Origin: Pelagibacteraceae bacterium AG-349-L17
GTDB taxonomy: Bacteria; Pseudomonadota; Alphaproteobacteria; Pelagibacterales; Pelagibacteraceae
Length of the DNA: 64,000 nucleotides
NCBI GenBank assembly: GCA_003278805.1
Contig: QCDC01000005.1
Span: 28,355 to 92,354, forward strand
Direction of reading: 5' to 3'
Each line of letters begins with the position of its first letter. The stretch's first letter is position 1. A model generated the notes under the pieces. That model was not told where the DNA came from, did no database searches, and saw only the letters and a list, made by a program, of their open reading frames with translations. Of this stretch, positions 20,495-30,325 are shown piece by piece. The position numbers and the translations under genes were made by a program.

Positions 20495-21754
20495 ATGATT
20501 GGTTCAGAAATTTATTATAAAAACCTTCAAAAAAAATATAGTCGAAGAATAAATCTAGATAGAAAGAGAATATTAAAAGTTCTAAACAAACTTAAATTTC
20601 CTCATTTAAATCTTAAAATGCCCGTGAATGTAATTGGCTCAGATGGCAAGTTCACAACAGCCACAAATCTCATAAGTTTTCTTGAAGCCAGTAAGAAAAA
20701 TACTACATTTTTTAGCTCACCTCATTTAGTAGATTTGACCCATAGATATAGACTGAAAAAAAAATTTATTTCTCTTAAACAAATTAAAAAATATGAAAGG
20801 ATTATCTATAATACTGGCTTAAAACTTACATTGTTTGAGGCACTAACTATGATTTATTTGCTAGCAGCAAATGATCAAAAAAATGTTGATTATCACATAT
20901 GTGAATCTGGGGCAGGTTTCTCCAAAGACAGTACAAATTTATGGGATGAGCCCAAGGCTCAAATAATCACTAATATCAATCTTCAGCATCAAGACCTTTT
21001 TGGTGTTAAAACCTTGAATGAAGTTATCAAAATTAAAGTAGGTTATTTATCAAAAAAAACCAATATTTACATAGGAAAACAAACACCAAAGGTTCTAAAT
21101 GAAATTAAGAGAATATTAAAAAATAATCCTAGCAAGGTAATTTATCCCTCAAATTGGAGAATTATTAAAGATACAGGGCAATACTATTATAAAGATAAAA
21201 AAAATTTTATTCCTATCAAGTCAAAATATATTCATAGTAAAGGACTGTTAGATAACTTGGGACTATCAATAAAAATAGCATTAGATTTTAAAGTTAAACC
21301 ATCAATCATTCAAAAAACTATTCCAAAAATAAATTATGAAGGAAGAATTCAATATATTGAGAAGGGAAAATTAAGAAACTATCTCCAAAAAAATGAGCAA
21401 TTATTGTTAGATGGCGCACATTCAAAAACTAGTGCTAAAAATTTATATGATTATCTTAAAGGAACTAAATTACCTCTTTACTGTGTATGGGCAATGCAAA
21501 GAAACAAATTTCCTAAAGAATTTTTAAAAGAATTTAAAGGTATATTTAAAAAAATTGTTACTGTTAAAATTCCAGGTGAACCAAACTCTTGTACAGCTGA
21601 CGAATTAAAGTCTATTGCTATTAAACAGGATTATAAGACTCAAACTGCTGTTGGAATAAAAGAAGCTTTTAAAAATATTTCTTCAAAAGAAAAAAAGATA
21701 ATTGTTGTAATGGGTAGTTTATACTGGTGTGGGTCAGTTCTAAAAGAAAATTAA
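20495..21754 (+). CDS. folC: Folylpolyglutamate synthase / dihydrofolate synthase
   Basis: MPVNVIGSDGKFTTATNL, LLLDGAHSKTSAKNL, TNINLQHQDLFG; downstream of accD as in alphaproteobacteria. Confidence 0.92.
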   Translation: MIGSEIYYKNLQKKYSRRINLDRKRILKVLNKLKFPHLNLKMPVNVIGSDGKFTTATNLISFLEASKKNTTFFSSPHLVDLTHRYRLKKKFISLKQIKKYERIIYNTGLKLTLFEALTMIYLLAANDQKNVDYHICESGAGFSKDSTNLWDEPKAQIITNINLQHQDLFGVKTLNEVIKIKVGYLSKKTNIYIGKQTPKVLNEIKRILKNNPSKVIYPSNWRIIKDTGQYYYKDKKNFIPIKSKYIHSKGLLDNLGLSIKIALDFKVKPSIIQKTIPKINYEGRIQYIEKGKLRNYLQKNEQLLLDGAHSKTSAKNLYDYLKGTKLPLYCVWAMQRNKFPKEFLKEFKGIFKKIVTVKIPGEPNSCTADELKSIAIKQDYKTQTAVGIKEAFKNISSKEKKIIVVMGSLYWCGSVLKEN

Positions 21755-21772
21755 AGTTTATTTTATTAAATT

Positions 21773-24700
21773 CTAGTTTGTTTTAGTTTTGTATTTTAAT
21801 AATTTATTATAGTTATTTATCATCTTAAACTCTTCTAATGTTTTTGGTGGTGCTTCTAATAATTGGGGATTAAGCAACACTATACTCGAACATTGAGCTC
21901 TAGACACCGCTACGTTCAATCTGTTGCGGTTAAAGAAGAAAGATTTATCTCTTGGTAAATTTTCTACATCACTGCTTGTCATGCTTATAATTGTAATTGG
22001 TGCTTCTTGACCCTGAAACCTATCTATTGTACCACAGCGCGTACCTTTGGGAAGTCTTTCTAATAAAAAATTTACTTGAGCATTATAGGGAGAAATAATT
22101 AAAAAATCTGATATCGTTAAAGGTCTTTCTGTTTTATCTGAATCTATAAATTTTTGACCTAATAATTTTTTAATAATTTCATCTATTTTTTTAAATTCTG
22201 CCTTACTTGTTTGACTGCAATCAGTGTGATCCATTAAAATAGTATGAATACCATCTTTATTTATAAAAAAATTTTTGGGATAAATTACTTTTCTACTTTC
22301 AGCGGAAATATCAGTTAAAAGTTTATTCTCATAAAAATTTTCAGATATAAAAACATTAATGTTAGGATGCATTCTATATGTTCTTGTTAAAAATATACCC
22401 ATGTTAGCAGGCACTGTATCTTTTCCTTCTAGTAAATAATCTAAAACTGAATATCCAGAATAATTTGGGTGGCTACCCTGCGTCGGCTGCCCCAGTTGAA
22501 GTTGATCACCAACTAGTACAATATTCTTTGTAATCCCACCTAATGCAATTAAATCTGCTAAGGAAAACTGACTTGCCTCGTCTATAAAAAGATAATCAAT
22601 CTTGCTTCGATAATACCATGAAGATAAGTGATATTTTGTCCCTGCATAAAGTAGAATTTCGTTATCTTTTAATCCGTCAATATATTTCTTTTCATTGCTC
22701 TCAGTTTTAATTAATTTTCCATCATAAAAACTATCCCCATCATTTGGATTACCTTTTTTGAGACCTTTAAAAACAAACTTTTGCTTAGTTGCTATATTTT
22801 CTACTCTTTCTAATAAGTTGTGAATTACTTTATGAGAGTTTGCGGTAACAGCAATTTTTTTATTTTTCTTTAATAATTCAACTATAGCATTAGAACTATG
22901 AAATGTTTTTCCGGTTCCTGGAGGACCCTGAAGAAAAATACAACTAGAGTTTAATCTTGAAATTATATCAGGAATTTCTTTAATAAAATTTTCAGATTTA
23001 ATAATTTTATCGCCTGATTTTAAATCTTTTATATTTGGTATATCTCTATTAAGAAAACATTTTAAAGCTTCATAACCTTTTTTATTTTCTAAAATATTTT
23101 CACAAAAATCGTATATATTTTTATTTAATTTATCAAACAGTGAATGTTGCATTAACTTCTTACCAATCGATAAAGTTCTTGGAAGTTGTTTTTTTTCTTT
23201 TGAAATGCCCTTTCTCAATACTACAGATCTATTAACCTGATCTAACTCTTTAATTGTACCAGCACTATCATCTCTATCTGGATCGTTATTATTAGCAATA
23301 ATGACTCCATCTCCTTTCTTTAATTTATATTCTTGTGGCGGGAACAAAAATTTGTATTCAAAACTTCTCTTATCTTGAAATTGTGAAACTAATTTCATAT
23401 TTCCTATACACTCATTTTCATCAATTAACTCTTCATGGGACAAATGCTTTCTGTCAAAAAATTCCCGCCATGAAGGTTTCATTTCTCTAGAGTAATAACC
23501 TATTATATCTGAAAGTAATTTAACTATTGGTTGATCTTTAAATTTTGAATTATTAAATTTTTTTTGGTATTCCAATAATGTTTCTTCAAAAGGTCTAAGT
23601 TCGATATGTTCCTTTTCAGGGACATGAAACTTGGTGTCCTCTGGTTTAATTTTTAATATCCAGTTTCTTAACTTAAAAGTGCTTATACAGTCTTGTTTAT
23701 TATATTCTTCAATTTCGTTTAAAAGTTTTTTATCTTTTGTCTCCATCCATTGAATATAATATTCCTCGGAAACATCACCTTTTCTTACATCTCCACTTCT
23801 TTCAAATGCATAATATTTTTCGATTTCTTTAATTGAATAACTTTTTTGAGAAACATATATTGCTTGTTTGACTACTCTAAATAAATCAACAAATCGCTCA
23901 AGATTTAGATAATGATCATAATCAACTGTATGTACTTTATGTAAAGACGTCAAACGCTCAAGCGCTGTGATTTCGTATGAGGCGTAATGATAAATTTTAG
24001 CATTGGGATATTTTTTAAAATGATTATTGGTAAATGAAAAAAAATCTATAACACTTTGTTTTTCCTCATTCCTATTATGAGCCCAGAAAGGCTTGAATAT
24101 TTTCTTTCCATTCTCCTCATAAAAAACCCCAAAGAGGTATTCTAGCTTTCCAGAAAATACATGTTCTTGGACAGACTCTATATCAAAAAACAAGTCACAC
24201 TCTGAGGGTTGAGGTAATAAATTAAAACCTTTTTTTAATAAGAGATTTTCCTCATTAATAGTAAATATTGGATATCCTTTTTTTTCAGCCTCTATTTGTA
24301 ATTTTGCTTGTTTTATTATTTTAATCTTTGCCTCTTCTCTTAATCCTTCTATTTTTTTTTTTGGATCTAACTTAGCTAACTCATCATAATTATTAATCCC
24401 TACTTTATTAAGTTTTTTTGTATTTTTTTTATTATTGCCTAAAACTTGATTCAAATGTCTATTCTTAATCCACTCTCCTTCACAGACTTCTTGCCAATCA
24501 CAAAAAGTACAAAATCCACATTTTTCTGACTTAGTTTTATTTAATTCATTTGAAATAAAGTCTTCATAAGAATTTTTATGTAATAAAAAAGTATCATAAA
24601 CTTCTCTAAGTTTAATTGCTTGCTTACTTTTGTCTTTTAATAAAATATAAAAATTGTTTGGTAATATTCCCTGTATCTCTCCCAATAAAAAGCAATATAG

Positions 24701-25147
24701 ACCTACTTGATAAACGTGGTCCCCTTTTACACTTGCAGAATTTTTAGTATCAGTAACTTCATAACTCCAATTGCCTAAATTAGATTTTAAATCTTTATTA
24801 ATTTCTAAAAAATCTAACTCTCCACTCCACTTACCATTATCAGACTCTAACCATCCCCCATAAACTAATTCATATCCTTGTTTTAAAGCTTTAATAGTTT
24901 CTTTGATTTTTTCTCTTTTAGATAAGCTCTTTAAATCCTTAATATTTTTTATTTTTTTATATTTTTTACTTAGTTCTTTAAAATAGTTTAATTCATGTAT
25001 TAAACCTTTTTCTAATCTTAATTTGTCGGAATTTGTTTTTTCAGTTCGCTTCAAGTTTAATGTTTTTTCATTAAATTCGTTTGTAATTATATGCTTACAA
25101 TTAACAAATCTTGTAAGCATTGTTGGCGAGTAAAAATTTTTATTCAA
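21773..25147 (-). CDS. TM0106-family RecB-like nuclease / RNase H-like exonuclease / SF1 DNA2-type helicase fusion (1124 aa)
   Basis: N-terminal PD-(D/E)XK (SGELDFLEI...YEVTDTK) with CGFCTFCDWQEVC cluster; middle DLFFDIESVQEHVF exonuclease-like domain; C-terminal helicase motifs GPPGTGKT, FIDEASQ, GDQLQLGQP, RTYRMHPN, TIDRFQGQEA, VAVSRA. Confidence 0.88.
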   Translation of the reverse strand: MNKNFYSPTMLTRFVNCKHIITNEFNEKTLNLKRTEKTNSDKLRLEKGLIHELNYFKELSKKYKKIKNIKDLKSLSKREKIKETIKALKQGYELVYGGWLESDNGKWSGELDFLEINKDLKSNLGNWSYEVTDTKNSASVKGDHVYQVGLYCFLLGEIQGILPNNFYILLKDKSKQAIKLREVYDTFLLHKNSYEDFISNELNKTKSEKCGFCTFCDWQEVCEGEWIKNRHLNQVLGNNKKNTKKLNKVGINNYDELAKLDPKKKIEGLREEAKIKIIKQAKLQIEAEKKGYPIFTINEENLLLKKGFNLLPQPSECDLFFDIESVQEHVFSGKLEYLFGVFYEENGKKIFKPFWAHNRNEEKQSVIDFFSFTNNHFKKYPNAKIYHYASYEITALERLTSLHKVHTVDYDHYLNLERFVDLFRVVKQAIYVSQKSYSIKEIEKYYAFERSGDVRKGDVSEEYYIQWMETKDKKLLNEIEEYNKQDCISTFKLRNWILKIKPEDTKFHVPEKEHIELRPFEETLLEYQKKFNNSKFKDQPIVKLLSDIIGYYSREMKPSWREFFDRKHLSHEELIDENECIGNMKLVSQFQDKRSFEYKFLFPPQEYKLKKGDGVIIANNNDPDRDDSAGTIKELDQVNRSVVLRKGISKEKKQLPRTLSIGKKLMQHSLFDKLNKNIYDFCENILENKKGYEALKCFLNRDIPNIKDLKSGDKIIKSENFIKEIPDIISRLNSSCIFLQGPPGTGKTFHSSNAIVELLKKNKKIAVTANSHKVIHNLLERVENIATKQKFVFKGLKKGNPNDGDSFYDGKLIKTESNEKKYIDGLKDNEILLYAGTKYHLSSWYYRSKIDYLFIDEASQFSLADLIALGGITKNIVLVGDQLQLGQPTQGSHPNYSGYSVLDYLLEGKDTVPANMGIFLTRTYRMHPNINVFISENFYENKLLTDISAESRKVIYPKNFFINKDGIHTILMDHTDCSQTSKAEFKKIDEIIKKLLGQKFIDSDKTERPLTISDFLIISPYNAQVNFLLERLPKGTRCGTIDRFQGQEAPITIISMTSSDVENLPRDKSFFFNRNRLNVAVSRAQCSSIVLLNPQLLEAPPKTLEEFKMINNYNKLLKYKTKTN

Positions 25148-25229
25148 TTTCGGTTTTTTATTATTAAACTAATAATAAATATTTTAATCCTTACTAAAAG
25201 GAAATTTTTTTATTAAATTTAGTTACAAA

Positions 25230-25553
25230 CTATTCACTGGAAATTGAGGAATCCAAAAACTCTTTTACTTTAGCAGGTCCAGGAAAACCAACTAATCTAT
25301 CGACTTCAACGCCTTTACGAAAAATTATAGTTGAAGGCACACCCCTTATACCCATAACACTACCGGTGTTTATGGCGCCCTCTTCTACATCACCATAATA
25401 AAATTTACACGATGAATAATTTTCACTAAGCTGCTCAAGTACAGGAGATAATTGCTTGCATGGTGCGCACCAAGACGCCGAGAACTGCACACAAACTATT
25501 TCTTCTTTAGATATTTTATCTTCCCAATCTGAATCTTGAAATGTATGAATCAT
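25230..25553 (-). CDS. trxA: Thioredoxin
   Basis: Active site SWCAPCKQL; cis-Pro loop GVPSTIIF. Confidence 0.94.
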   Translation of the reverse strand: MIHTFQDSDWEDKISKEEIVCVQFSASWCAPCKQLSPVLEQLSENYSSCKFYYGDVEEGAINTGSVMGIRGVPSTIIFRKGVEVDRLVGFPGPAKVKEFLDSSISSE

Positions 25554-25668
25554 GTTTAGTTATTAAATTTTTAAATTTACTTTGTCAATTAAGATAATTG
25601 TTTAATTTAGAATTTTTAAATTTTTATTCATGTCGATTGTTTCTCTATTTTTGATATAAGTAATTGAT

Positions 25669-26445
25669 ATGTTTATTGCAGATAAAAATTTTCCTTGGTC
25701 CTCTAAATATAACCCCGAATCAGACAAACCATTTATCATGTCTCGTTCTAAGATAGATCTATACTTAAGATGCAAAAGATGCGCTTATCTAGATATGCGA
25801 CTAGGGATTAAAGGTCCTAAACCTTTTCCTTATAATTTAAATTCTCGTATTGATTATTTATTAAAAGTTGAACACGATATTGCTCGAGAAAAGAAAGGAA
25901 AAACAAAGTATTTAGAAGAATGTAATATAGACGCTATTCCCTATAGTCATCCAGAATTAGATGTATGGAGAGAACCTTTTAAGGCTGCAAGGTATCATCA
26001 TAATCAAACGAATATAGTTGTAGCTGGATCTGTGGATGATCTATGGGAAGATAATGAAAGTAAGAAAATTCATATAGTTGATTATAAATCAACCCATACT
26101 GAAAATTTTGAAAAATTAAAAAATTTTGATGCACCTTATTTGATTGGTTATAAAAGACAGGCAGAAATTTATGCCTGGATTTTATCTAAGTTAGGTCTCG
26201 ATATTCATCAAACAAGTTATTTTTTATATGTTAATGCTACTTTGGAACAAGAAACATTTAATAATAAACTAGACTTTGAGTATGCATTAATTCCCTATGA
26301 AATGAGAGACTTTAGTTGGGTCGAAGATACCATTATAGAAATCAAAAATTTTTTAGAAACAAATAAAATTCCAGCAGCCACAAATGATTGTGAACTTTGC
26401 AAATATATGCATAAGTTTTTTGAATTTATTAAAAAGAAAAATTAA
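25669..26445 (+). CDS. PD-(D/E)XK nuclease with Cas4/AddB-like cysteines
   Basis: GSVDDLWED...IHIVDYKST nuclease core, YKRQAEIYAWIL QxxxY motif, cysteine pairs CKRC (N-terminal) and CELC (C-terminal). Confidence 0.78.
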   Translation: MFIADKNFPWSSKYNPESDKPFIMSRSKIDLYLRCKRCAYLDMRLGIKGPKPFPYNLNSRIDYLLKVEHDIAREKKGKTKYLEECNIDAIPYSHPELDVWREPFKAARYHHNQTNIVVAGSVDDLWEDNESKKIHIVDYKSTHTENFEKLKNFDAPYLIGYKRQAEIYAWILSKLGLDIHQTSYFLYVNATLEQETFNNKLDFEYALIPYEMRDFSWVEDTIIEIKNFLETNKIPAATNDCELCKYMHKFFEFIKKKN

Positions 26446-26461
26446 AATTTATTGTTTTTCT

Positions 26462-27040
26462 TTAAACAATCTTATTTAATTTATCTAGTTTAGAAGATCG
26501 CCTATCAGTTAATACACTTTGAACTAATTTTCGATTACAATTTACTCCTAATGACTGCGCAACTTTTCTTGCAATACTAGTTTTAGTTTCACATTTACTA
26601 TTTTTTTCATCTCTTATTTTTGATTTATCCTTTTCACCCACAGCCGCTTCTATCCTTTTTTGATATTCTGCTGCACTAGGAGCTTTGTCAAAAATTTCTA
26701 ATATTTTTTCTTTTTTTTGTTCTAAAATTTTTCTTCCCAACAAAGAGTTATTGTTATTTTTCATGGAGGATAATATTTCTTCAATTTTAGTATCTGTAGG
26801 AATTTTATATATCGTTGGTGTTGAACCTTCTTTCCCAACCCTTTTTAATTTTGCCATTATAATGTTATTATTATTTGCAAATCTTGGGAGGTTATCTGCC
26901 CTATCAATTAAAATTTTTCTTTTATTAAGAAAATTAATCAATTCATCAGCATCTAAATAACCACTAGGCTTTTCCTCATATAAATAGCCCTCATCTTTTT
27001 TAGTTTTTAAATCATATGGATTACTATTTTTTTGATTCAT
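26462..27040 (-). CDS. Hypothetical protein, 192 aa
   Basis: Long ORF packed within 16 bp downstream of rmuC on the same strand; no family recognised. Confidence 0.7.
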   Translation of the reverse strand: MNQKNSNPYDLKTKKDEGYLYEEKPSGYLDADELINFLNKRKILIDRADNLPRFANNNNIIMAKLKRVGKEGSTPTIYKIPTDTKIEEILSSMKNNNNSLLGRKILEQKKEKILEIFDKAPSAAEYQKRIEAAVGEKDKSKIRDEKNSKCETKTSIARKVAQSLGVNCNRKLVQSVLTDRRSSKLDKLNKIV

Positions 27041-27055
27041 TTAAACTCCTTAATT

Positions 27056-28189
27056 TTAATTTGGTTTATTAATATCTTCAGGGTCTTCAACAAAATTAAC
27101 CATTTTGTCTTTATCATCAGTTTTAACCAGCTGATTGACATCTAGACCATGATCATCTTTTAGTTTTATAATTTTAGACTCTAAACCTTGACTTGAACCA
27201 TAGCTGGTATGAACAACCTCTGTTAAAGATTTTGCATGAGTATTGTGACTTGATATTAATGTTTTTAAACTTTTTTTTAGAGTATTATATTTATTAAAAA
27301 TATCTTCAGCTTTTCCAATAATTGTATCTATTTGAGATATTTGTTTTTCCTGATTTTTAATAGAAGTAATAGTAGAAATTAAACTCATTATGCTTATTGG
27401 CCCTGCTAACATAATATTTTTTTCAAAGCATAAGTCTAAAATATCATCTGATTTTTCAAGAATACTCAAATAACAACTATCGAACGGTAAAAATAAAACT
27501 ACATATTGATAAGAATTTAAATTATGAATTTTCAAGTAATCTTTACCGGACAATTGCTCTATATGTGTTTTTACAGACTCTATATGTTTCTTTAAATGCA
27601 GGTCTCTTGAAGCTTCATCTTTAGCATTAGTAAAGTCCTGAAAACTCTTAAGGCTAACCTTACAATCAATAATTATATGATCAGCTACTGGTCCTTTTAT
27701 ATTTATAATAAAGTCTGGATTAACTGTTTTTTTGTTACCAGTCTCTAGGTCTGTAAGAGTATGCCCTTTTCGTTCATCAAAATCACCATCTTCTTCACTT
27801 AATCCATTTTTTTCCAGCAATTTTCTAAGTTTCTTTTCATTAAATCGGCCTTGATATTTAGCGTCACCAACTAATTTTTCATGGAAGTTTTTAAAGATTG
27901 AATGCTGATTTTTATGTTCATTAAGTATGAGATTGCTCTGGTCCTTAAAGTCTTCAACACTTTTTCTATCTAATGCTAATTGCTCTTTATCTTTTTTTAA
28001 ATCTGCCAAATATTGTTCAGTAAGATTAATTTTATCTACTAACTTATCATTTTCATTTTTAAGATTTAATATCTCAGGGCTATTAGGATCAACAGAATTG
28101 TTTTTTTTATGTGAGTAATAAAAATATAATAATAATGCTGCAACAGTTAAAGATAATACAATAACAGAAATTATAAGTGAAATTATCAT
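27056..28189 (-). CDS. rmuC: RmuC family DNA recombination protein
   Basis: N-terminal TM, coiled coil, GRFNEKKLRKLLEKNGL, NPDFIINIKGPVADHIIIDCKVSLKSFQDF, YVVLFLPFDSCYLSIL. Confidence 0.85.
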   Translation of the reverse strand: MIISLIISVIVLSLTVAALLLYFYYSHKKNNSVDPNSPEILNLKNENDKLVDKINLTEQYLADLKKDKEQLALDRKSVEDFKDQSNLILNEHKNQHSIFKNFHEKLVGDAKYQGRFNEKKLRKLLEKNGLSEEDGDFDERKGHTLTDLETGNKKTVNPDFIINIKGPVADHIIIDCKVSLKSFQDFTNAKDEASRDLHLKKHIESVKTHIEQLSGKDYLKIHNLNSYQYVVLFLPFDSCYLSILEKSDDILDLCFEKNIMLAGPISIMSLISTITSIKNQEKQISQIDTIIGKAEDIFNKYNTLKKSLKTLISSHNTHAKSLTEVVHTSYGSSQGLESKIIKLKDDHGLDVNQLVKTDDKDKMVNFVEDPEDINKPN

Positions 28190-28203
28190 AAAATATTTAT
28201 ATC

Positions 28204-29796
28204 CTAATTAGTAAATTTATTCCATTGTTTAGAATACTTGCTGACAACGGCATTATTATCGATACAAGCAGATATCAAATAAGTTAAACAGTCTGAAAAT
28301 TCTCTAGAACCATCATCATTACCTGTAGCATGGCTAAGCTCATGCAAAAATACGGAGAACATTTTACCAAAACTTTGCTTAAATAAATCTGCATGTAAAT
28401 ATACCGTCTTAGAATTATAGTCAGAATTATTTTTTATTTCCCCTAGTAATTCTTTACAAAATATTTTTTTGAACTTTAAATTATATAAAGATTCATCTTC
28501 ATCATCTTCATTATTAAAAAGTTTTGCAAAAGCGGGACTTACTCCTTTGGCTGCTTCAAAACAAAAATTAATAGCTTCTTGTTCTTTTGATGTTAAGTCA
28601 GCAGTCTTTTTATTTTTTATTCTTTTTTCTGCATTTGCTTTAGATCTAATAAAGCTCTCTAATGAACTCATGACCCCAAAATTATTAAAGTAACTTGGAA
28701 GCATTATCTTGTTTTTATTTTTCATTTTCTTATCACGACTTCTAATATAATTTTGCGTTTTAGTAGAAAACCAATCGTGATAAGAAATTTCACGAGAATA
28801 AGTGTACCTGCTTTCGCTTAAATACTCATTACCAAACAGATCTTTTAAAGATTTATCATCCTTTAATCGTCCATAAGTAGCTGAGGCTAAAGCGCTTAAT
28901 AGTAAATGCCCTTTAGGCCAAATTTCTTTTGAACTTTCTAAAATATATCTGATAGCGGGATTATTCTCCATTGCGCCGTAATAGAAACCACTCCTTGCAA
29001 ATATTGAATAAAATGTACTTTGTAATTTTGCATCAAACGCTTGACGATCTCGATCTATTTTTACTTTTTTTTCTAATGCAGCATATTTCTTATCAATAGA
29101 TATAATTACTGGGATTCCTTTAATATCAACTCTCTTTAAACCTTTATAAAAACCAAACCCATCTTTAGTTTTTGATTTATAAATTGTTATATCGTTATAT
29201 GAGTGTAACACTTCGCCAATTAATGGATTTGAAGAATAAAAAAAGTTTCTTAATCCAAATTCGAATGCTTTTTTAAGTTTTTTATCTAATGTGTTAATAA
29301 TAAAGTAATTTCCTTTTAACTTGTTAATTTTAAAATAATTATATACTAAAGCTCTTAGCCCATCAGTGCCTGGCACCTCTTTACCAACAGAAACAATTAG
29401 ACACTGGTCTCCAGAAATCATAATTGGATTTGTAATTCCCATCCTAGCCATATCTGATAGACACTTCTTCACACCTTCCCCATGAGCACCAATCATATTT
29501 TCTTGTTCGGTCTTGGATGAACCAATGTAATATAGTTTTTCTAAAGAATATTCATTTGGAGCATATACTTTAATTAAATCATTATCTGTTGAAATTTTAA
29601 TTTGATTTATATCCATTTTTGCTGAAACAACTCCGTCTCTAGCATTTTGTAAAATATCTCTAGATATTTTCTCATGATCCCAGATCTCTTCTCCCCAGCT
29701 AGTTGTCACGGATGACTCGATTGATTTAATGTGTTGTGCTTCTGTCACCTCATTTAATTCTAAAATTATGTCTTTTAACTTTTTAATATTATCCAT
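28204..29796 (-). CDS. GHKL ATPase fused to HExxH zincin-like metallopeptidase domain
   Basis: N-box-like ISRDILQNARDG and G-box-like IGAHGEGVKK; C-terminal FLHELSHATGNDDGSREFSD (HExxHxxGxxD). Confidence 0.75.
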   Translation of the reverse strand: MDNIKKLKDIILELNEVTEAQHIKSIESSVTTSWGEEIWDHEKISRDILQNARDGVVSAKMDINQIKISTDNDLIKVYAPNEYSLEKLYYIGSSKTEQENMIGAHGEGVKKCLSDMARMGITNPIMISGDQCLIVSVGKEVPGTDGLRALVYNYFKINKLKGNYFIINTLDKKLKKAFEFGLRNFFYSSNPLIGEVLHSYNDITIYKSKTKDGFGFYKGLKRVDIKGIPVIISIDKKYAALEKKVKIDRDRQAFDAKLQSTFYSIFARSGFYYGAMENNPAIRYILESSKEIWPKGHLLLSALASATYGRLKDDKSLKDLFGNEYLSESRYTYSREISYHDWFSTKTQNYIRSRDKKMKNKNKIMLPSYFNNFGVMSSLESFIRSKANAEKRIKNKKTADLTSKEQEAINFCFEAAKGVSPAFAKLFNNEDDEDESLYNLKFKKIFCKELLGEIKNNSDYNSKTVYLHADLFKQSFGKMFSVFLHELSHATGNDDGSREFSDCLTYLISACIDNNAVVSKYSKQWNKFTN

Positions 29797-30094
29797 TATT
29801 TCCTCCTATTTTTTTTATATTATCAATCTTGTCAATTTCCTCTCTTAAAACTTCTATTTCAGTACATCCTTTAATAAATGTTCTTTTTTGTCTTTGCCTT
29901 TTCAAAAATCTTAAAACATTAATTGGGAAATAGTAAATATCACAAAACAAACTTTCTAGTTTTCTATCTTGATAGTATTTTAATTTTGCTTTTTCTTGAA
30001 TTTGTTGGTGTTTAAAATATTCTAAACACTCTTTTTGCCAAATTAGCATATACTGTAATCTTTCTTCCAAAATATATTTAAAATTTTTTCTCAT
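29789..30094 (-). CDS. Hypothetical basic protein, 101 aa
   Basis: ORF overlaps the next gene by 8 bp within a compact operon; no family recognised. Confidence 0.6.
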   Translation of the reverse strand: MRKNFKYILEERLQYMLIWQKECLEYFKHQQIQEKAKLKYYQDRKLESLFCDIYYFPINVLRFLKRQRQKRTFIKGCTEIEVLREEIDKIDNIKKIGGNNG

Positions 30095-30097
30095 ATT

Positions 30098-30310
30098 TTA
30101 ATTTTCCACATATCCTTTGGAAGTTTTCTCTCTTATTTTCATTTCACAATATTTTTTTGCCTGATCTTTGGTAGCAAAACTTTTTTCATTTTCAGCTGGA
30201 TTTTGTATACCTATTCTTCCATATTTTACTAAAACCTTCTTTGCATTTAGGCTGATTTCCCAAAACTTGTGTGAATTCGTTCCTAAATCTTTATATTCAA
30301 AATGTCTCAT
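30098..30310 (-). CDS. WGR-domain protein
   Basis: MRHFEYKDLGTNSHKFWEISLNAKKVLVKYGRIGIQNPAENEKSFATKDQAKKYCEMKIREKTSKGY matches the WGR fold pattern (FWEI...VKYGRIG...K.F.....A......I..K...GY). Confidence 0.82.
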   Translation of the reverse strand: MRHFEYKDLGTNSHKFWEISLNAKKVLVKYGRIGIQNPAENEKSFATKDQAKKYCEMKIREKTSKGYVEN

Positions 30311-30325
30311 ATTTTCCCCTTTCAT

